A stretch of 64,000 nucleotides of DNA from Leptospira bouyouniensis (lineage in GTDB: Bacteria; Spirochaetota; Leptospiria; Leptospirales; Leptospiraceae), in NCBI RefSeq assembly GCF_004769525.1, contig NZ_RQFT01000003.1, forward strand, positions 806,001 through 870,000, in the 5' to 3' direction. Of this stretch, positions 44,457 through 53,053 are shown one piece after another. The translations under genes and the position numbers were made by a program. The notes under the pieces were generated by a model. It searched no databases. It saw nothing but the letters and a program-made list of their open reading frames with translations, and was not told the DNA's origin. Every line of letters starts with the position of its first letter. Position 1 is the stretch's first letter.

Positions 44457-46315
44457 ACCCAAGCCGTTTTTTTAGAACTCTATCTACATTAAATCGCTTT
44501 CAGTCTCTTTTTGTTTTTATCCTATTTGTATTCGTTTTCATTACTTTTTGCAAAAAAGAAAATTCTGTTTCGGAATCGAATTTGGAACAGGGAAAGTATG
44601 AACCAGAAACTAAGGGAAAGATAACAAAAAATCTTCCCCAATCAAAACCAAATGTCATATGGATTGTGATTGATAGCCTGAGGGGTGATATCATTGGAAA
44701 TTATAATGTTACACCTAACTTAGATTTGTTTGCAAAAGAAGGAGTTACATTTAAATACCATTTAGTGAATGCTGCCTGGACGAGACCTTCCACTCTTGTT
44801 TTTTTTACGGGAAAATTTGCATCTGCAAATCCAGTTAATTTTTGGGATTATCCTACAACTAAATCGGAAGTGGAAGCCTTTTATCGATCAGAAAAAAAAC
44901 CACTACCAAAACTTTTAAAAGGAGCTTTATATTCTACTTATATGGTGGGAAATAATCCATTTCTCACAGATAAGTTTGGTCTTGGTGTGGATGTTGGATT
45001 TGATTTTTTATATGATTTTTCCAATTATACTGAAGATACAAAAAAAATCACAAAAAAAACGTTGGAAGTTATCGATGAAATTTCTTCTCAAGAAAATCCT
45101 TTCTTTTTGTTTTTAAATTATAACGACCCACACAAACCGTATACCCCACCACCAGGATTCACAAGTCGCATACAAACAAAGGAAAACTTAGACGAACGAA
45201 AGTTAAACTATCTTGGTGAAGTAGCCTTTGTGGATGAAGAACTGGGAAAAGTTTTTGAAATCATAAAATCAAAAGGACTTTGGGACAACTCCCTCATCCT
45301 CATTACTGCAGATCATGGGGAAGTGATGCATACCTCACATGCAATTTCACCTTTCACCGGAACCAATACCTATTATGGACATGGTCAGGATTTGTTTTTA
45401 GAAAACATCCATGTGCCACTTCTAATCAAATTACCAAATTCCAAAATACAAAAAGCAGTACAATCTATGACTCGTTCTATTGATTTGTATCCGACTATCC
45501 TTGATTATATTGGAATTCCAATACCTAAATCCATTCATGGGTTGTCTCTACGACCAATTTTAGAAGGTTTAGAGACCACCAAACGAACATACTATGGAGA
45601 AACTCGCTTTACGCAAGGGTATGGTGAAGGGAATGAATTTTTATTACAAAGGTCTTACCGGTTTCATGAATTGGGAAAATTTTGGCAAGGGTCAGTCGGA
45701 AAGGAATTTTATTTGTATTTTGATACAAGGACCGATCCAAACCAAGAACATCCCATTCGGATCAACCAAATGGAATCTATCAGTGAACTGAAGTTAAATG
45801 CCACATTGGAAAAAAAAATCCAACGCTTTTGGAAACAAATACGTTCGATGGAACCAAAACTTCCATTATACCATCTTTGGATCAACCCAAGTCAAACAGA
45901 AACAGAAATTCAAATCACAATTCCGAATGGCATCATCCGCTTGGCGGCACTTCCATCGACCGTGGCGGTAGAAGAAAAAGGAAAATCAGTAAAACTCAAA
46001 TCTAAGGAGAAAGTTCCCTTCCAGATTAGTTTTGAAGTATATCCTGATGTAAGTTTTCCTGAATTTAAAGTTTGGATGGGTACAAACCAACTAACAAAAT
46101 CAGAGATCCTTGTTGGGTATTTTGGAGTGAATCTTTCTGCTTGCTCAAAAGACTGTGATTTGTTATACGAATCACAATCCTTTCGCCCTATCATAAACCC
46201 ACATACAAAGGTACATTTTTGGAAGGAAGGTGGACAAAAAAAATCTTATGAAAACAAACAAGAATTGGGAACTGATGCACTTGATATCTTAAAAAAACAA
46301 GGGTACGTCCAATAA
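44453..46315 (+). CDS. Sulfatase-superfamily phosphatase/transferase with Thr nucleophile
   Basis: The 620-residue protein starts at TTG 44453 and has a membrane or lipoprotein N-terminus (VFVFITFCKKEN). The alkaline-phosphatase/sulfatase core is clear: NVIWIVIDSLRGD (metal Asp), TPNLDLFAKEGV, and TADHGEVMH (metal Asp/His). The active-site loop reads WTRPST, with Thr110 where sulfatases have Cys/Ser (C-x-P-S-R) and Thr in place of the Arg. A formylglycine sulfatase is therefore unlikely; a Thr nucleophile is typical of phosphoglycerol or phosphoethanolamine transferases and related phosphodiesterases. A C-terminal beta domain (about 480-600) is unassigned. Confidence 0.82.
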   Translation: MNPSRFFRTLSTLNRFQSLFVFILFVFVFITFCKKENSVSESNLEQGKYEPETKGKITKNLPQSKPNVIWIVIDSLRGDIIGNYNVTPNLDLFAKEGVTFKYHLVNAAWTRPSTLVFFTGKFASANPVNFWDYPTTKSEVEAFYRSEKKPLPKLLKGALYSTYMVGNNPFLTDKFGLGVDVGFDFLYDFSNYTEDTKKITKKTLEVIDEISSQENPFFLFLNYNDPHKPYTPPPGFTSRIQTKENLDERKLNYLGEVAFVDEELGKVFEIIKSKGLWDNSLILITADHGEVMHTSHAISPFTGTNTYYGHGQDLFLENIHVPLLIKLPNSKIQKAVQSMTRSIDLYPTILDYIGIPIPKSIHGLSLRPILEGLETTKRTYYGETRFTQGYGEGNEFLLQRSYRFHELGKFWQGSVGKEFYLYFDTRTDPNQEHPIRINQMESISELKLNATLEKKIQRFWKQIRSMEPKLPLYHLWINPSQTETEIQITIPNGIIRLAALPSTVAVEEKGKSVKLKSKEKVPFQISFEVYPDVSFPEFKVWMGTNQLTKSEILVGYFGVNLSACSKDCDLLYESQSFRPIINPHTKVHFWKEGGQKKSYENKQELGTDALDILKKQGYVQ

Positions 46316-46353
46316 TCAAACGATTAAAAGAAGTCTGTATTTCACAAGATTTT

Positions 46354-49300
46354 CTAATCGTTATCCAGGTTAGTGACAGAAAGATTGGGTAAAGTTTCCC
46401 CATTAAAACCAGTCCCACCACCGGAAAGAGATCCAAACAAAATCGAATAAATTGTATTTCCATCCATGATACCTTCATCCACTCCTGTGATCACAATATT
46501 TTGGAAGGTGTTCCAATCGGTGGAAGTAAAAGTGAAACTTGGGACAGAAGTAGTTCCCTCTGAAACATTTGAGCTTGTTACATTGATTGTCACATTTGAA
46601 GTTGGTCGTGCTCGTAATCGGACTTGGAATCTAGACTGGCCACCAGATTCCGTTGTGATTAAGTTAGGTGAAGTGACAAGCCCACCTGAAACATTTGGTG
46701 ACGTCCCACAAGCAACCATAGGATTTGGATCTGTACAGGGAACGATATCATATAAATTGTAAATGTGGACACCTGGAATGGGACTAGGTGAGAGTGCACT
46801 GTAAATGGTGGATGGTGAAAATCCTGTCCCTGTTTCGCTTGATGTGATTTGTGGTGTGATGTTATAGTTAACATCCAATACATCAGAAGTGTTTTGGCCA
46901 ACAATCGTAACCAATTGACCTGTTCCAAAATTAGTGGGAGTAAAAGTCAAAGGCGCTGTAGGAAATGAGACAAGCCCACCCGGTGTAGCTGCAAAATTAA
47001 TTGTCACATCAGTTGTTGGTTGTGAATTGAGATGGATATAAAATTCAGAACTTGCTCCAGATTGAGATGTGATCACTGTGGTCGGAGAAAATCCCGAGGT
47101 GGTGAGTCCAGAAGCATCGTTGTCATTTAATGTGAGTTCAGGGTAATTTGACGAGGGATAAGGATTCACACCATTATAAAATCCATCAGTCGAAGAAAGA
47201 ACACCTACCTCAATTGGGCAAACTACATTCCCATCATCGACAGAATCATCATATGGTGTGACGGTGATTGTGTTGTGCGATCCGATCGTATTCCAATTGG
47301 CATTTGTGATGGTCAGAGTGTTAGTTGATATTGTGTACTGTGTAACTGTCGGTCCTGTAAATAAAGTACACGGAAAACTTGATGGAATCGAAATTGGTAC
47401 CGTAACATCATCAGTAGGGGCTTGGCTGAGTAAGATATAAATGGAAAATGATGCGGCATTTTCTGCTCGAACCATAGACTGTGGAGTGATAACGGTTACA
47501 GGATTTTCTGAGACACTATAGTTAATTAAGTTAGCGGTAGTACCATTGCTTCCTACAAAACTATCATACCAAGCGGGAAAGGATCCCGTTTCGGCTCCTG
47601 AAACGGTAATATTATAATTTATATTTCCGTCGCTTAATATGTCCGATACTCCAACAATTTCCACAGGAACAGATGTGCTCCAATTGGTTTCATTAAAGAC
47701 AAATTGTTTCGAACTAACAGGTGTACCACTGTCATTGATCATCCCTTCAGTTGAGTCAGATGTCGTTAAGGTCACGGTGACAGAATTTCCTGAGACAGGC
47801 CTGCTCCCTAAGCGCAAACTATAAAAAGTAGAAAAACCAGATTCTGTTGTAAAGTAAGGCTGTCCTGTATCCAAGGTGAATAAAATTTTAGGAGATGGAT
47901 TGTCGTTATCAGTGATGTTGATAGTAACATCATTTGGATTTAGACCTTCATAGTCTGTCCCCGAACCAGAAATAGCACCTAATGTAAGTGTATGGGTCCT
48001 TGTGTTGGATTCATTAATGGAATCGTTGACCACAGAAATTGTCACCGTTTGTGGTGTTGCATAATTTGTATGTGTGAAAGTAAGATTTGTTGGGGAAACT
48101 GTATATTGAGTGGAATCGGGTAAGGAAAATGTCTCAGCTGAAATCGGGATGGTAATAGAACCACTTGCACACGATGCCAAGTTCCCTGGAGTATCACAGG
48201 GCGCTGCATTCAATCGAACGGTAAATGTTCCATCGGCATCACCTTCTGTTAGGTTCATTGTGTTAGTAGAAAAAGTAAATCCTTTTGTATCATTGTCTGT
48301 TATTGTGACCACCAAATTTCCGTTTGTGTCTGTATAACCTGGAACTGCCCCTGTGGGATACAATCCAGTAAAATAAGAACCACTTGCCTGTGGGATATGG
48401 ATCGTCACTGGGATATCTCCATCATCAAAAGAGTCAGTTACTGACCTGATCGTTATGGTTTGAGGGACGTCCCAACCACTTTCACTATTGTTTCCCGTAT
48501 AACTTCCCACTTGTCCATTAGTAGGTGTGAATGTGAGTGTACGGGAAGCAGCCACTCCTGATGAGCTATTGAGTAATACAGCTTCGGTACCATCAGAAGA
48601 GGTAATAGGACCAATAACGACGTTAGCATTTGGTTTTAAAGATAATCGTAATTCAAATGTGATGGTTGATGTTCCATTTTCAACAATAGAAGATGCAGAT
48701 AAGTTTTGTATTCGCACTAAAGGTTCGTTACTATCAGTATTTATCGCTGTTACTGCAGGAATCGATATGGAATTGTATTTAGGATCGGTAGAGGATGAAT
48801 TCGAGAAATTGATATTTACATTCTGATCTCCATCATCAATTCCATCTAACACCGAAGTGATGGTGACGGTTTGAGGAGTATTCCAATTTGCAGTCGTGAA
48901 AGACAACGAAGTAGGGGAGACTGTGATTTCTGAAGTGTTACTAGATGAAATTGTTGGAATGGAGACAGTTTGTGTTGGTTGTGAATTTAAAACCACTGTA
49001 AATGTCTCGGTATAAGGAGTTCCATTTTCATGTACAACAAGTCCTCCAATCGGTGTGACTGTAATCCCTGCAGTATCATCATCTGTGACTGAGAAACTTA
49101 CTTGTGTAGGTGGAGTGATCGCATTGTATACTGGATCAGCACTTCCTCCTGTATCCACAGATCCAAATTGTAAAGTTACAGTCCTTGTATCTTCATCAGT
49201 ATAGTTATTGTTAGTTGTCACTTGTACTAATTGGTCAATATTCCAATTGGCATTCGTAAACACTAATGTATTTGTATTTACATTAGTGATCGTATTGTTT

Positions 49301-50613
49301 TCGTTTATACCCGTTAAAGTAACCGTAGATCCAGGAGGCGGTTGGGAAGAAAGACGAATCGTAAAATTAAGGATCCCTCCATTTTCAGAAATAGTCAGAC
49401 TCCCAGGGGAGGTGAGTATAAATCCTGGGACATCGTTGTCTGTATTGGTAATAGATGGAAAAACGGGGCCCGCCAAACCGTTGTAATCTGTATCGGCAGA
49501 AGTTGCGGCACTTGAAACGATAGATACCGTTTGCGGCCCATCTGCAATATACTCATCCACTCCAGTGACAGTTACGATTTTTGGGGTGAACCATTCCGCT
49601 GGTGCAAATGTAAGTGTATTTGGACTTGTAGTTGCCTCAGTACTTGGAGTTGCAAGAATCGAAGGAATGGTAACTGCATTTGTGGGGAGTGTATTCAATA
49701 CAATACCAAAACTGATCGCTCCACCTGCTTCCGTCGTAGTGAGTCCTGAAAGATTAACAACGGTAAAACCCGCGATGTCATTGTCTACATTGGTTCCTGT
49801 GATGACAGGTACAACCTTTCCTAAATATGCTGGGTCCATAGATATTGTTGCATCAGCAGAGATTTGAAAAGTACTATTATCAACACTAAAGTCGTCAACA
49901 CCAGTGACGGTCACAGATTGTGGCACATCCCAGTTGTTAGGTGTAAAAACTAACTCTATGGATTCGACCGTAGCTTCTGTTGTATCATTGGAAACAAAAT
50001 TACGGATGTAAACATCTTGCATAGGTCGTGTTTGTAAAACATAAGAAATTTGACCTGTTTCGCCAGTCTCTGAAGTGAGAAGTCCAAAAGATGGGCTTGC
50101 AGCAACTCCTGAAGATTCATTATCTGTATTTACCAAAAGGAGCACAGGTAGACTCCCTGCGGAAAAGCGTATATCTGATGTTAAAATATTTCCAAGCTGC
50201 ACTCGATAATTTTGATTTCCATCAGATAAAATATCATCTACACCCGCCAAACGTACGATATGTGGAGAATCCCAATCATCTTCCGTAAAATTGATAAAAG
50301 TATCAGACAATAGTACACCCTCTGTTGGGTCGGAGATGGTAATTGGTCCAATTCTCACTGAACTGTTTGGTTCGATGTTCAAACGAAGTATGAATTCTGC
50401 TTGTTTTCCATTTTCACTCGTGAATAAAAAATTGGGAGCTTCGTATATGACAGAACCTTGTGCGGCGGCCGAAACAAAAAAAGATCCGAACAACATCTGT
50501 AAATTAACAGGAGTTACCGATTGGCAGGAGACGAAAGTCGTGGAGAGTAAGAGGAGGATATGAAAGAATCTATGTTTGAACAGCAATCCGAATTGTCCTC
50601 TAATGAATCCCAT
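46354..50613 (-). CDS. Large lipoprotein with about 11 tandem Calx-beta-like repeats
   Basis: The 1419-residue protein has a lipobox (TTFVSC) and then about 11 repeats of 105-150 residues. Each repeat has an ExG start (for example SENGKQAEF, TEAGGAISF, VENGTSTITF), a central F-x-x-x-N-W-x-x-P-Q-x-V-T-V segment, a DDG segment and a DND end (NTDNDVPG, TDNDTKG). Such acidic loops usually bind calcium. The last repeat ends exactly at the protein end, with no separate C-terminal domain. It is probably a surface-exposed, rod-like adhesin or structural protein. GGGAGA precedes the ATG. It converges with the sulfatase-like gene. Confidence 0.82.
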   Translation of the reverse strand: MGFIRGQFGLLFKHRFFHILLLLSTTFVSCQSVTPVNLQMLFGSFFVSAAAQGSVIYEAPNFLFTSENGKQAEFILRLNIEPNSSVRIGPITISDPTEGVLLSDTFINFTEDDWDSPHIVRLAGVDDILSDGNQNYRVQLGNILTSDIRFSAGSLPVLLLVNTDNESSGVAASPSFGLLTSETGETGQISYVLQTRPMQDVYIRNFVSNDTTEATVESIELVFTPNNWDVPQSVTVTGVDDFSVDNSTFQISADATISMDPAYLGKVVPVITGTNVDNDIAGFTVVNLSGLTTTEAGGAISFGIVLNTLPTNAVTIPSILATPSTEATTSPNTLTFAPAEWFTPKIVTVTGVDEYIADGPQTVSIVSSAATSADTDYNGLAGPVFPSITNTDNDVPGFILTSPGSLTISENGGILNFTIRLSSQPPPGSTVTLTGINENNTITNVNTNTLVFTNANWNIDQLVQVTTNNNYTDEDTRTVTLQFGSVDTGGSADPVYNAITPPTQVSFSVTDDDTAGITVTPIGGLVVHENGTPYTETFTVVLNSQPTQTVSIPTISSSNTSEITVSPTSLSFTTANWNTPQTVTITSVLDGIDDGDQNVNINFSNSSSTDPKYNSISIPAVTAINTDSNEPLVRIQNLSASSIVENGTSTITFELRLSLKPNANVVIGPITSSDGTEAVLLNSSSGVAASRTLTFTPTNGQVGSYTGNNSESGWDVPQTITIRSVTDSFDDGDIPVTIHIPQASGSYFTGLYPTGAVPGYTDTNGNLVVTITDNDTKGFTFSTNTMNLTEGDADGTFTVRLNAAPCDTPGNLASCASGSITIPISAETFSLPDSTQYTVSPTNLTFTHTNYATPQTVTISVVNDSINESNTRTHTLTLGAISGSGTDYEGLNPNDVTINITDNDNPSPKILFTLDTGQPYFTTESGFSTFYSLRLGSRPVSGNSVTVTLTTSDSTEGMINDSGTPVSSKQFVFNETNWSTSVPVEIVGVSDILSDGNINYNITVSGAETGSFPAWYDSFVGSNGTTANLINYSVSENPVTVITPQSMVRAENAASFSIYILLSQAPTDDVTVPISIPSSFPCTLFTGPTVTQYTISTNTLTITNANWNTIGSHNTITVTPYDDSVDDGNVVCPIEVGVLSSTDGFYNGVNPYPSSNYPELTLNDNDASGLTTSGFSPTTVITSQSGASSEFYIHLNSQPTTDVTINFAATPGGLVSFPTAPLTFTPTNFGTGQLVTIVGQNTSDVLDVNYNITPQITSSETGTGFSPSTIYSALSPSPIPGVHIYNLYDIVPCTDPNPMVACGTSPNVSGGLVTSPNLITTESGGQSRFQVRLRARPTSNVTINVTSSNVSEGTTSVPSFTFTSTDWNTFQNIVITGVDEGIMDGNTIYSILFGSLSGGGTGFNGETLPNLSVTNLDND

Positions 50614-50688
50614 TTAGGGTTCTCCCTCTATATTCTACGAGAAAAAAGCCCCGATTTAGAAAAAAATTTCCAGGATATGCAATAAAAC

Positions 50689-51885
50689 ATGAAACAACAA
50701 ATTGAGAATTCGAATTCCAAAGGACCACTTTCAGGAGTGAAAGTAGTGGACTTGTCTTTACTCCTTCCAGGTCCACTTTGTTCCCAACACCTTGCTGATA
50801 TGGGGGCAGAGGTTATCAAAATTGAAAACCCGCGTGCCTATGACGGTTCGAGAGCCATGTTCAAAGGGAAAACAGGTTACCCTGCACTCTTTATGATGCT
50901 TAACCGAAACAAAAAAGCGATCACGTTGAACTTAAAACGAGAACAAGCCAAAGAGATTTTATTCAAACTATTAGAAGACGCTGATATTCTTTTAGAAGGA
51001 TTTCGTCCAGATGGAATGGATAAAATGGGAATTGGATATGATGTGTTAAAAGAAAAATTCCCACGTTTGATTTACTGTGGAATTTCTGGCTACGGGATAA
51101 GTGGCAAGTACGTAGACTTTGCAGGACATGATTTGAATTATTTGGCCATCTCTGGAGTATTAGACCAAACAGGAAATCCTCCAAGACCTGCAGGATTCCA
51201 AATGGCAGATGTTGGAGGTGGAACACTCACTGCACTTTCGGCGATCCTTGCGGCATTATACTACCGAGAGAAAACAGGCAAAGGACAACGCATCGACATT
51301 TCCATGACAGATGCATCTGTCCAATTCATCTCACTTTATGGTGGAATATTATCAGCATCTGGTGTTTCTCCAGAGGCAGGAAATGATATCCTTTCTGGTA
51401 AATTACCAAATTATAATGTATATGAAACAAAAGAAGGTCGTTATGTTGCACTCGGTGCTTTGGAAGATATGTTTTTCCAAACTTTTTTACGTGCAGCGGG
51501 GATGGAAAATTTAACAAAGGAACATCCGATGGTTGAGGAAAATCTTTCAATCATTAAACAAAAGTTAACTGATTATTTTAAATCCAAAACTTTTGCCGAT
51601 TTACAACCTATTTTTGATAATACGGATGCTTGTCTTTCTCCGATTTTGAATATGAAAGAAGTGTCAGAAGATCCACATATGAAAGAGAGAGGGATGGTGC
51701 TAGAAAGGAATCATCCTAAATACGGACCGATTCTACAATTTGGATCGCCATTTCATTTTTCAGAAACTCCTTTTGTGTACCGAAATGACCCACCAGAACA
51801 TGGAGAACATACGGAGGAAATTTTAATGCAATTAGGGTTTTCAAAAGACAGTATTTCAGGTTTCAAAAAAGACAGAGTCATTTAA
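50689..51885 (+). CDS. Class III CoA transferase (CaiB/BaiF family)
   Basis: The 398-residue protein has the family start VKVVDLSLLLPGPLCSQHLADMGAEVIKIE, shortened here to PGPLCSQHLADMGAEVIKIE, then LNRNKKAITLNLK, DILLEGFRPDGMDKMG and the catalytic Asp in FAGHDLNYLA. MADVGGGTLTALSAILAALY is also typical. Members are CoA transferases or alpha-methylacyl-CoA racemases; GHD-containing members with this spacing are often annotated as racemases. The substrate cannot be told. Confidence 0.88.
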   Translation: MKQQIENSNSKGPLSGVKVVDLSLLLPGPLCSQHLADMGAEVIKIENPRAYDGSRAMFKGKTGYPALFMMLNRNKKAITLNLKREQAKEILFKLLEDADILLEGFRPDGMDKMGIGYDVLKEKFPRLIYCGISGYGISGKYVDFAGHDLNYLAISGVLDQTGNPPRPAGFQMADVGGGTLTALSAILAALYYREKTGKGQRIDISMTDASVQFISLYGGILSASGVSPEAGNDILSGKLPNYNVYETKEGRYVALGALEDMFFQTFLRAAGMENLTKEHPMVEENLSIIKQKLTDYFKSKTFADLQPIFDNTDACLSPILNMKEVSEDPHMKERGMVLERNHPKYGPILQFGSPFHFSETPFVYRNDPPEHGEHTEEILMQLGFSKDSISGFKKDRVI

Positions 51886-51928
51886 CCGGGTCTTGCTTTT
51901 TTTTGCGAACTTCTGTACTTTGTCCTAG

Positions 51929-51947
51929 GGGAGAGGTATACTCTCCC
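51929..51947 (+). promoter_or_regulatory. Perfect dyad upstream of the exonuclease-like pair
   Basis: GGGAGAG (51929-51935) and CTCTCCC (51941-51947) flank GTATA, ending 14 bases before the start of the SbcD-like gene. It could be an operator or a leader hairpin that hides the ribosome site. Confidence 0.35.
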
Positions 51948-51961
51948 TTACACGAAGCTAT

Positions 51962-53053
51962 ATGAAATTCTTACAAGTATCTGACCTACATCTTTCCATT
52001 TCCACAAAAAAAGAAGAAATTTATTCCTTAGCGGTTCTAAATGAGATTGTTGAAACTGCCGAGTCCAATGGGGTTCAAAAAATTTTCATTTGTGGGGATT
52101 TGTTCAATACCTTCCCTGATTTGGAAGCTCTCCGTGCACCTTTTTTAAAAGTTGTGTCAAATTACTCTGGCACTGTCTATTTTTTACCAGGGAACCATGA
52201 AATCTTAGATAAAAAAGGAAATAACAATGCTTATGCGGCCTACGACTGGTCAAAGAAAGTGATTGTTTTGGACTCTACTCCCTTTACATTATGGGAAGAA
52301 GATGGAATTGAATTTGTAGCCATCCCACACCAAGATAACTATTCTGAAATTTTATTAAACCCACCTTTACCCAAAAAAACCGCACTCCGAATTGGATTTG
52401 CACATGGAACCGTTTCGGGAATGAGTTTCACTGGATTGCAAGAAGAAGAGGAAGAAGGTGGATCTTACTTAGATCCCAATTTGTTACAAAGTTTGGATTT
52501 GGATTATTTAGCCATAGGACATTTACATCGTCACCGTATGGGGACTGTAGGAAAATGTAATGTGGGTTATGCGGGGTCTTCACGAGTTTGGCGAAAAGGT
52601 GAGTTTGGTCCAAGAGGTGGAATCTTCATCGAGATCGAGAAGGGAAATGTTCGAACAGAATTTGTTACTTGGAAGTCAGCAGGCCAGTACCGTGAGATTA
52701 TTGTTTCTTTAGATACAGATGGAAATCCAGATCTAAGTGTAGATGAGTATTTGAAAGACACATCTCCCAATGATTGGATATGTTTTCGATTTGTTGGTTA
52801 CGTCGATTCAATGGACGGCAAACAAAAATTCCAAGAAATCATAAACCAGAATTGGAAACACAAATTTCGGATTTGTGAATTTGATCCTGATGAATCTCAA
52901 ATTGTTGTTATCCATCATATCTCTGAAAATCAATTCATCAAACAATTTCTTGATAAAATGAACGAAAGAAAAAACCATATGGATCCTGATCTCTGGCGAC
53001 ACACTCGGGTCACAGGCATTCGATTTATCTTGGATGGGGGGAAAGTGAAATGA
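51962..53053 (+). CDS. SbcD/YhaO-like metallophosphoesterase
   Basis: The 363-residue protein carries the calcineurin-like nuclease motifs: FLQVSDLHLS (Asp-x-His), FICGDLF (Gly-Asp), FLPGNHEI (Gly-Asn-His-Glu), FAHGTVSG and AIGHLHRHR. It is most like Mre11/SbcD exonucleases or YhaO. Its stop overlaps the ATG of an SbcC-like ATPase gene by four bases, so the two products almost certainly form one DNA-processing complex. Confidence 0.88.
   Translation: MKFLQVSDLHLSISTKKEEIYSLAVLNEIVETAESNGVQKIFICGDLFNTFPDLEALRAPFLKVVSNYSGTVYFLPGNHEILDKKGNNNAYAAYDWSKKVIVLDSTPFTLWEEDGIEFVAIPHQDNYSEILLNPPLPKKTALRIGFAHGTVSGMSFTGLQEEEEEGGSYLDPNLLQSLDLDYLAIGHLHRHRMGTVGKCNVGYAGSSRVWRKGEFGPRGGIFIEIEKGNVRTEFVTWKSAGQYREIIVSLDTDGNPDLSVDEYLKDTSPNDWICFRFVGYVDSMDGKQKFQEIINQNWKHKFRICEFDPDESQIVVIHHISENQFIKQFLDKMNERKNHMDPDLWRHTRVTGIRFILDGGKVK

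Noticed and set aside
46466..50563. Plus-strand open frames and a CRISPR-like repeat pattern across the large lipoprotein gene
   Set aside because: The periodicity is about 320-450 bases of diverged protein repeats, not short identical DNA repeats; the opposite frames show no protein features.
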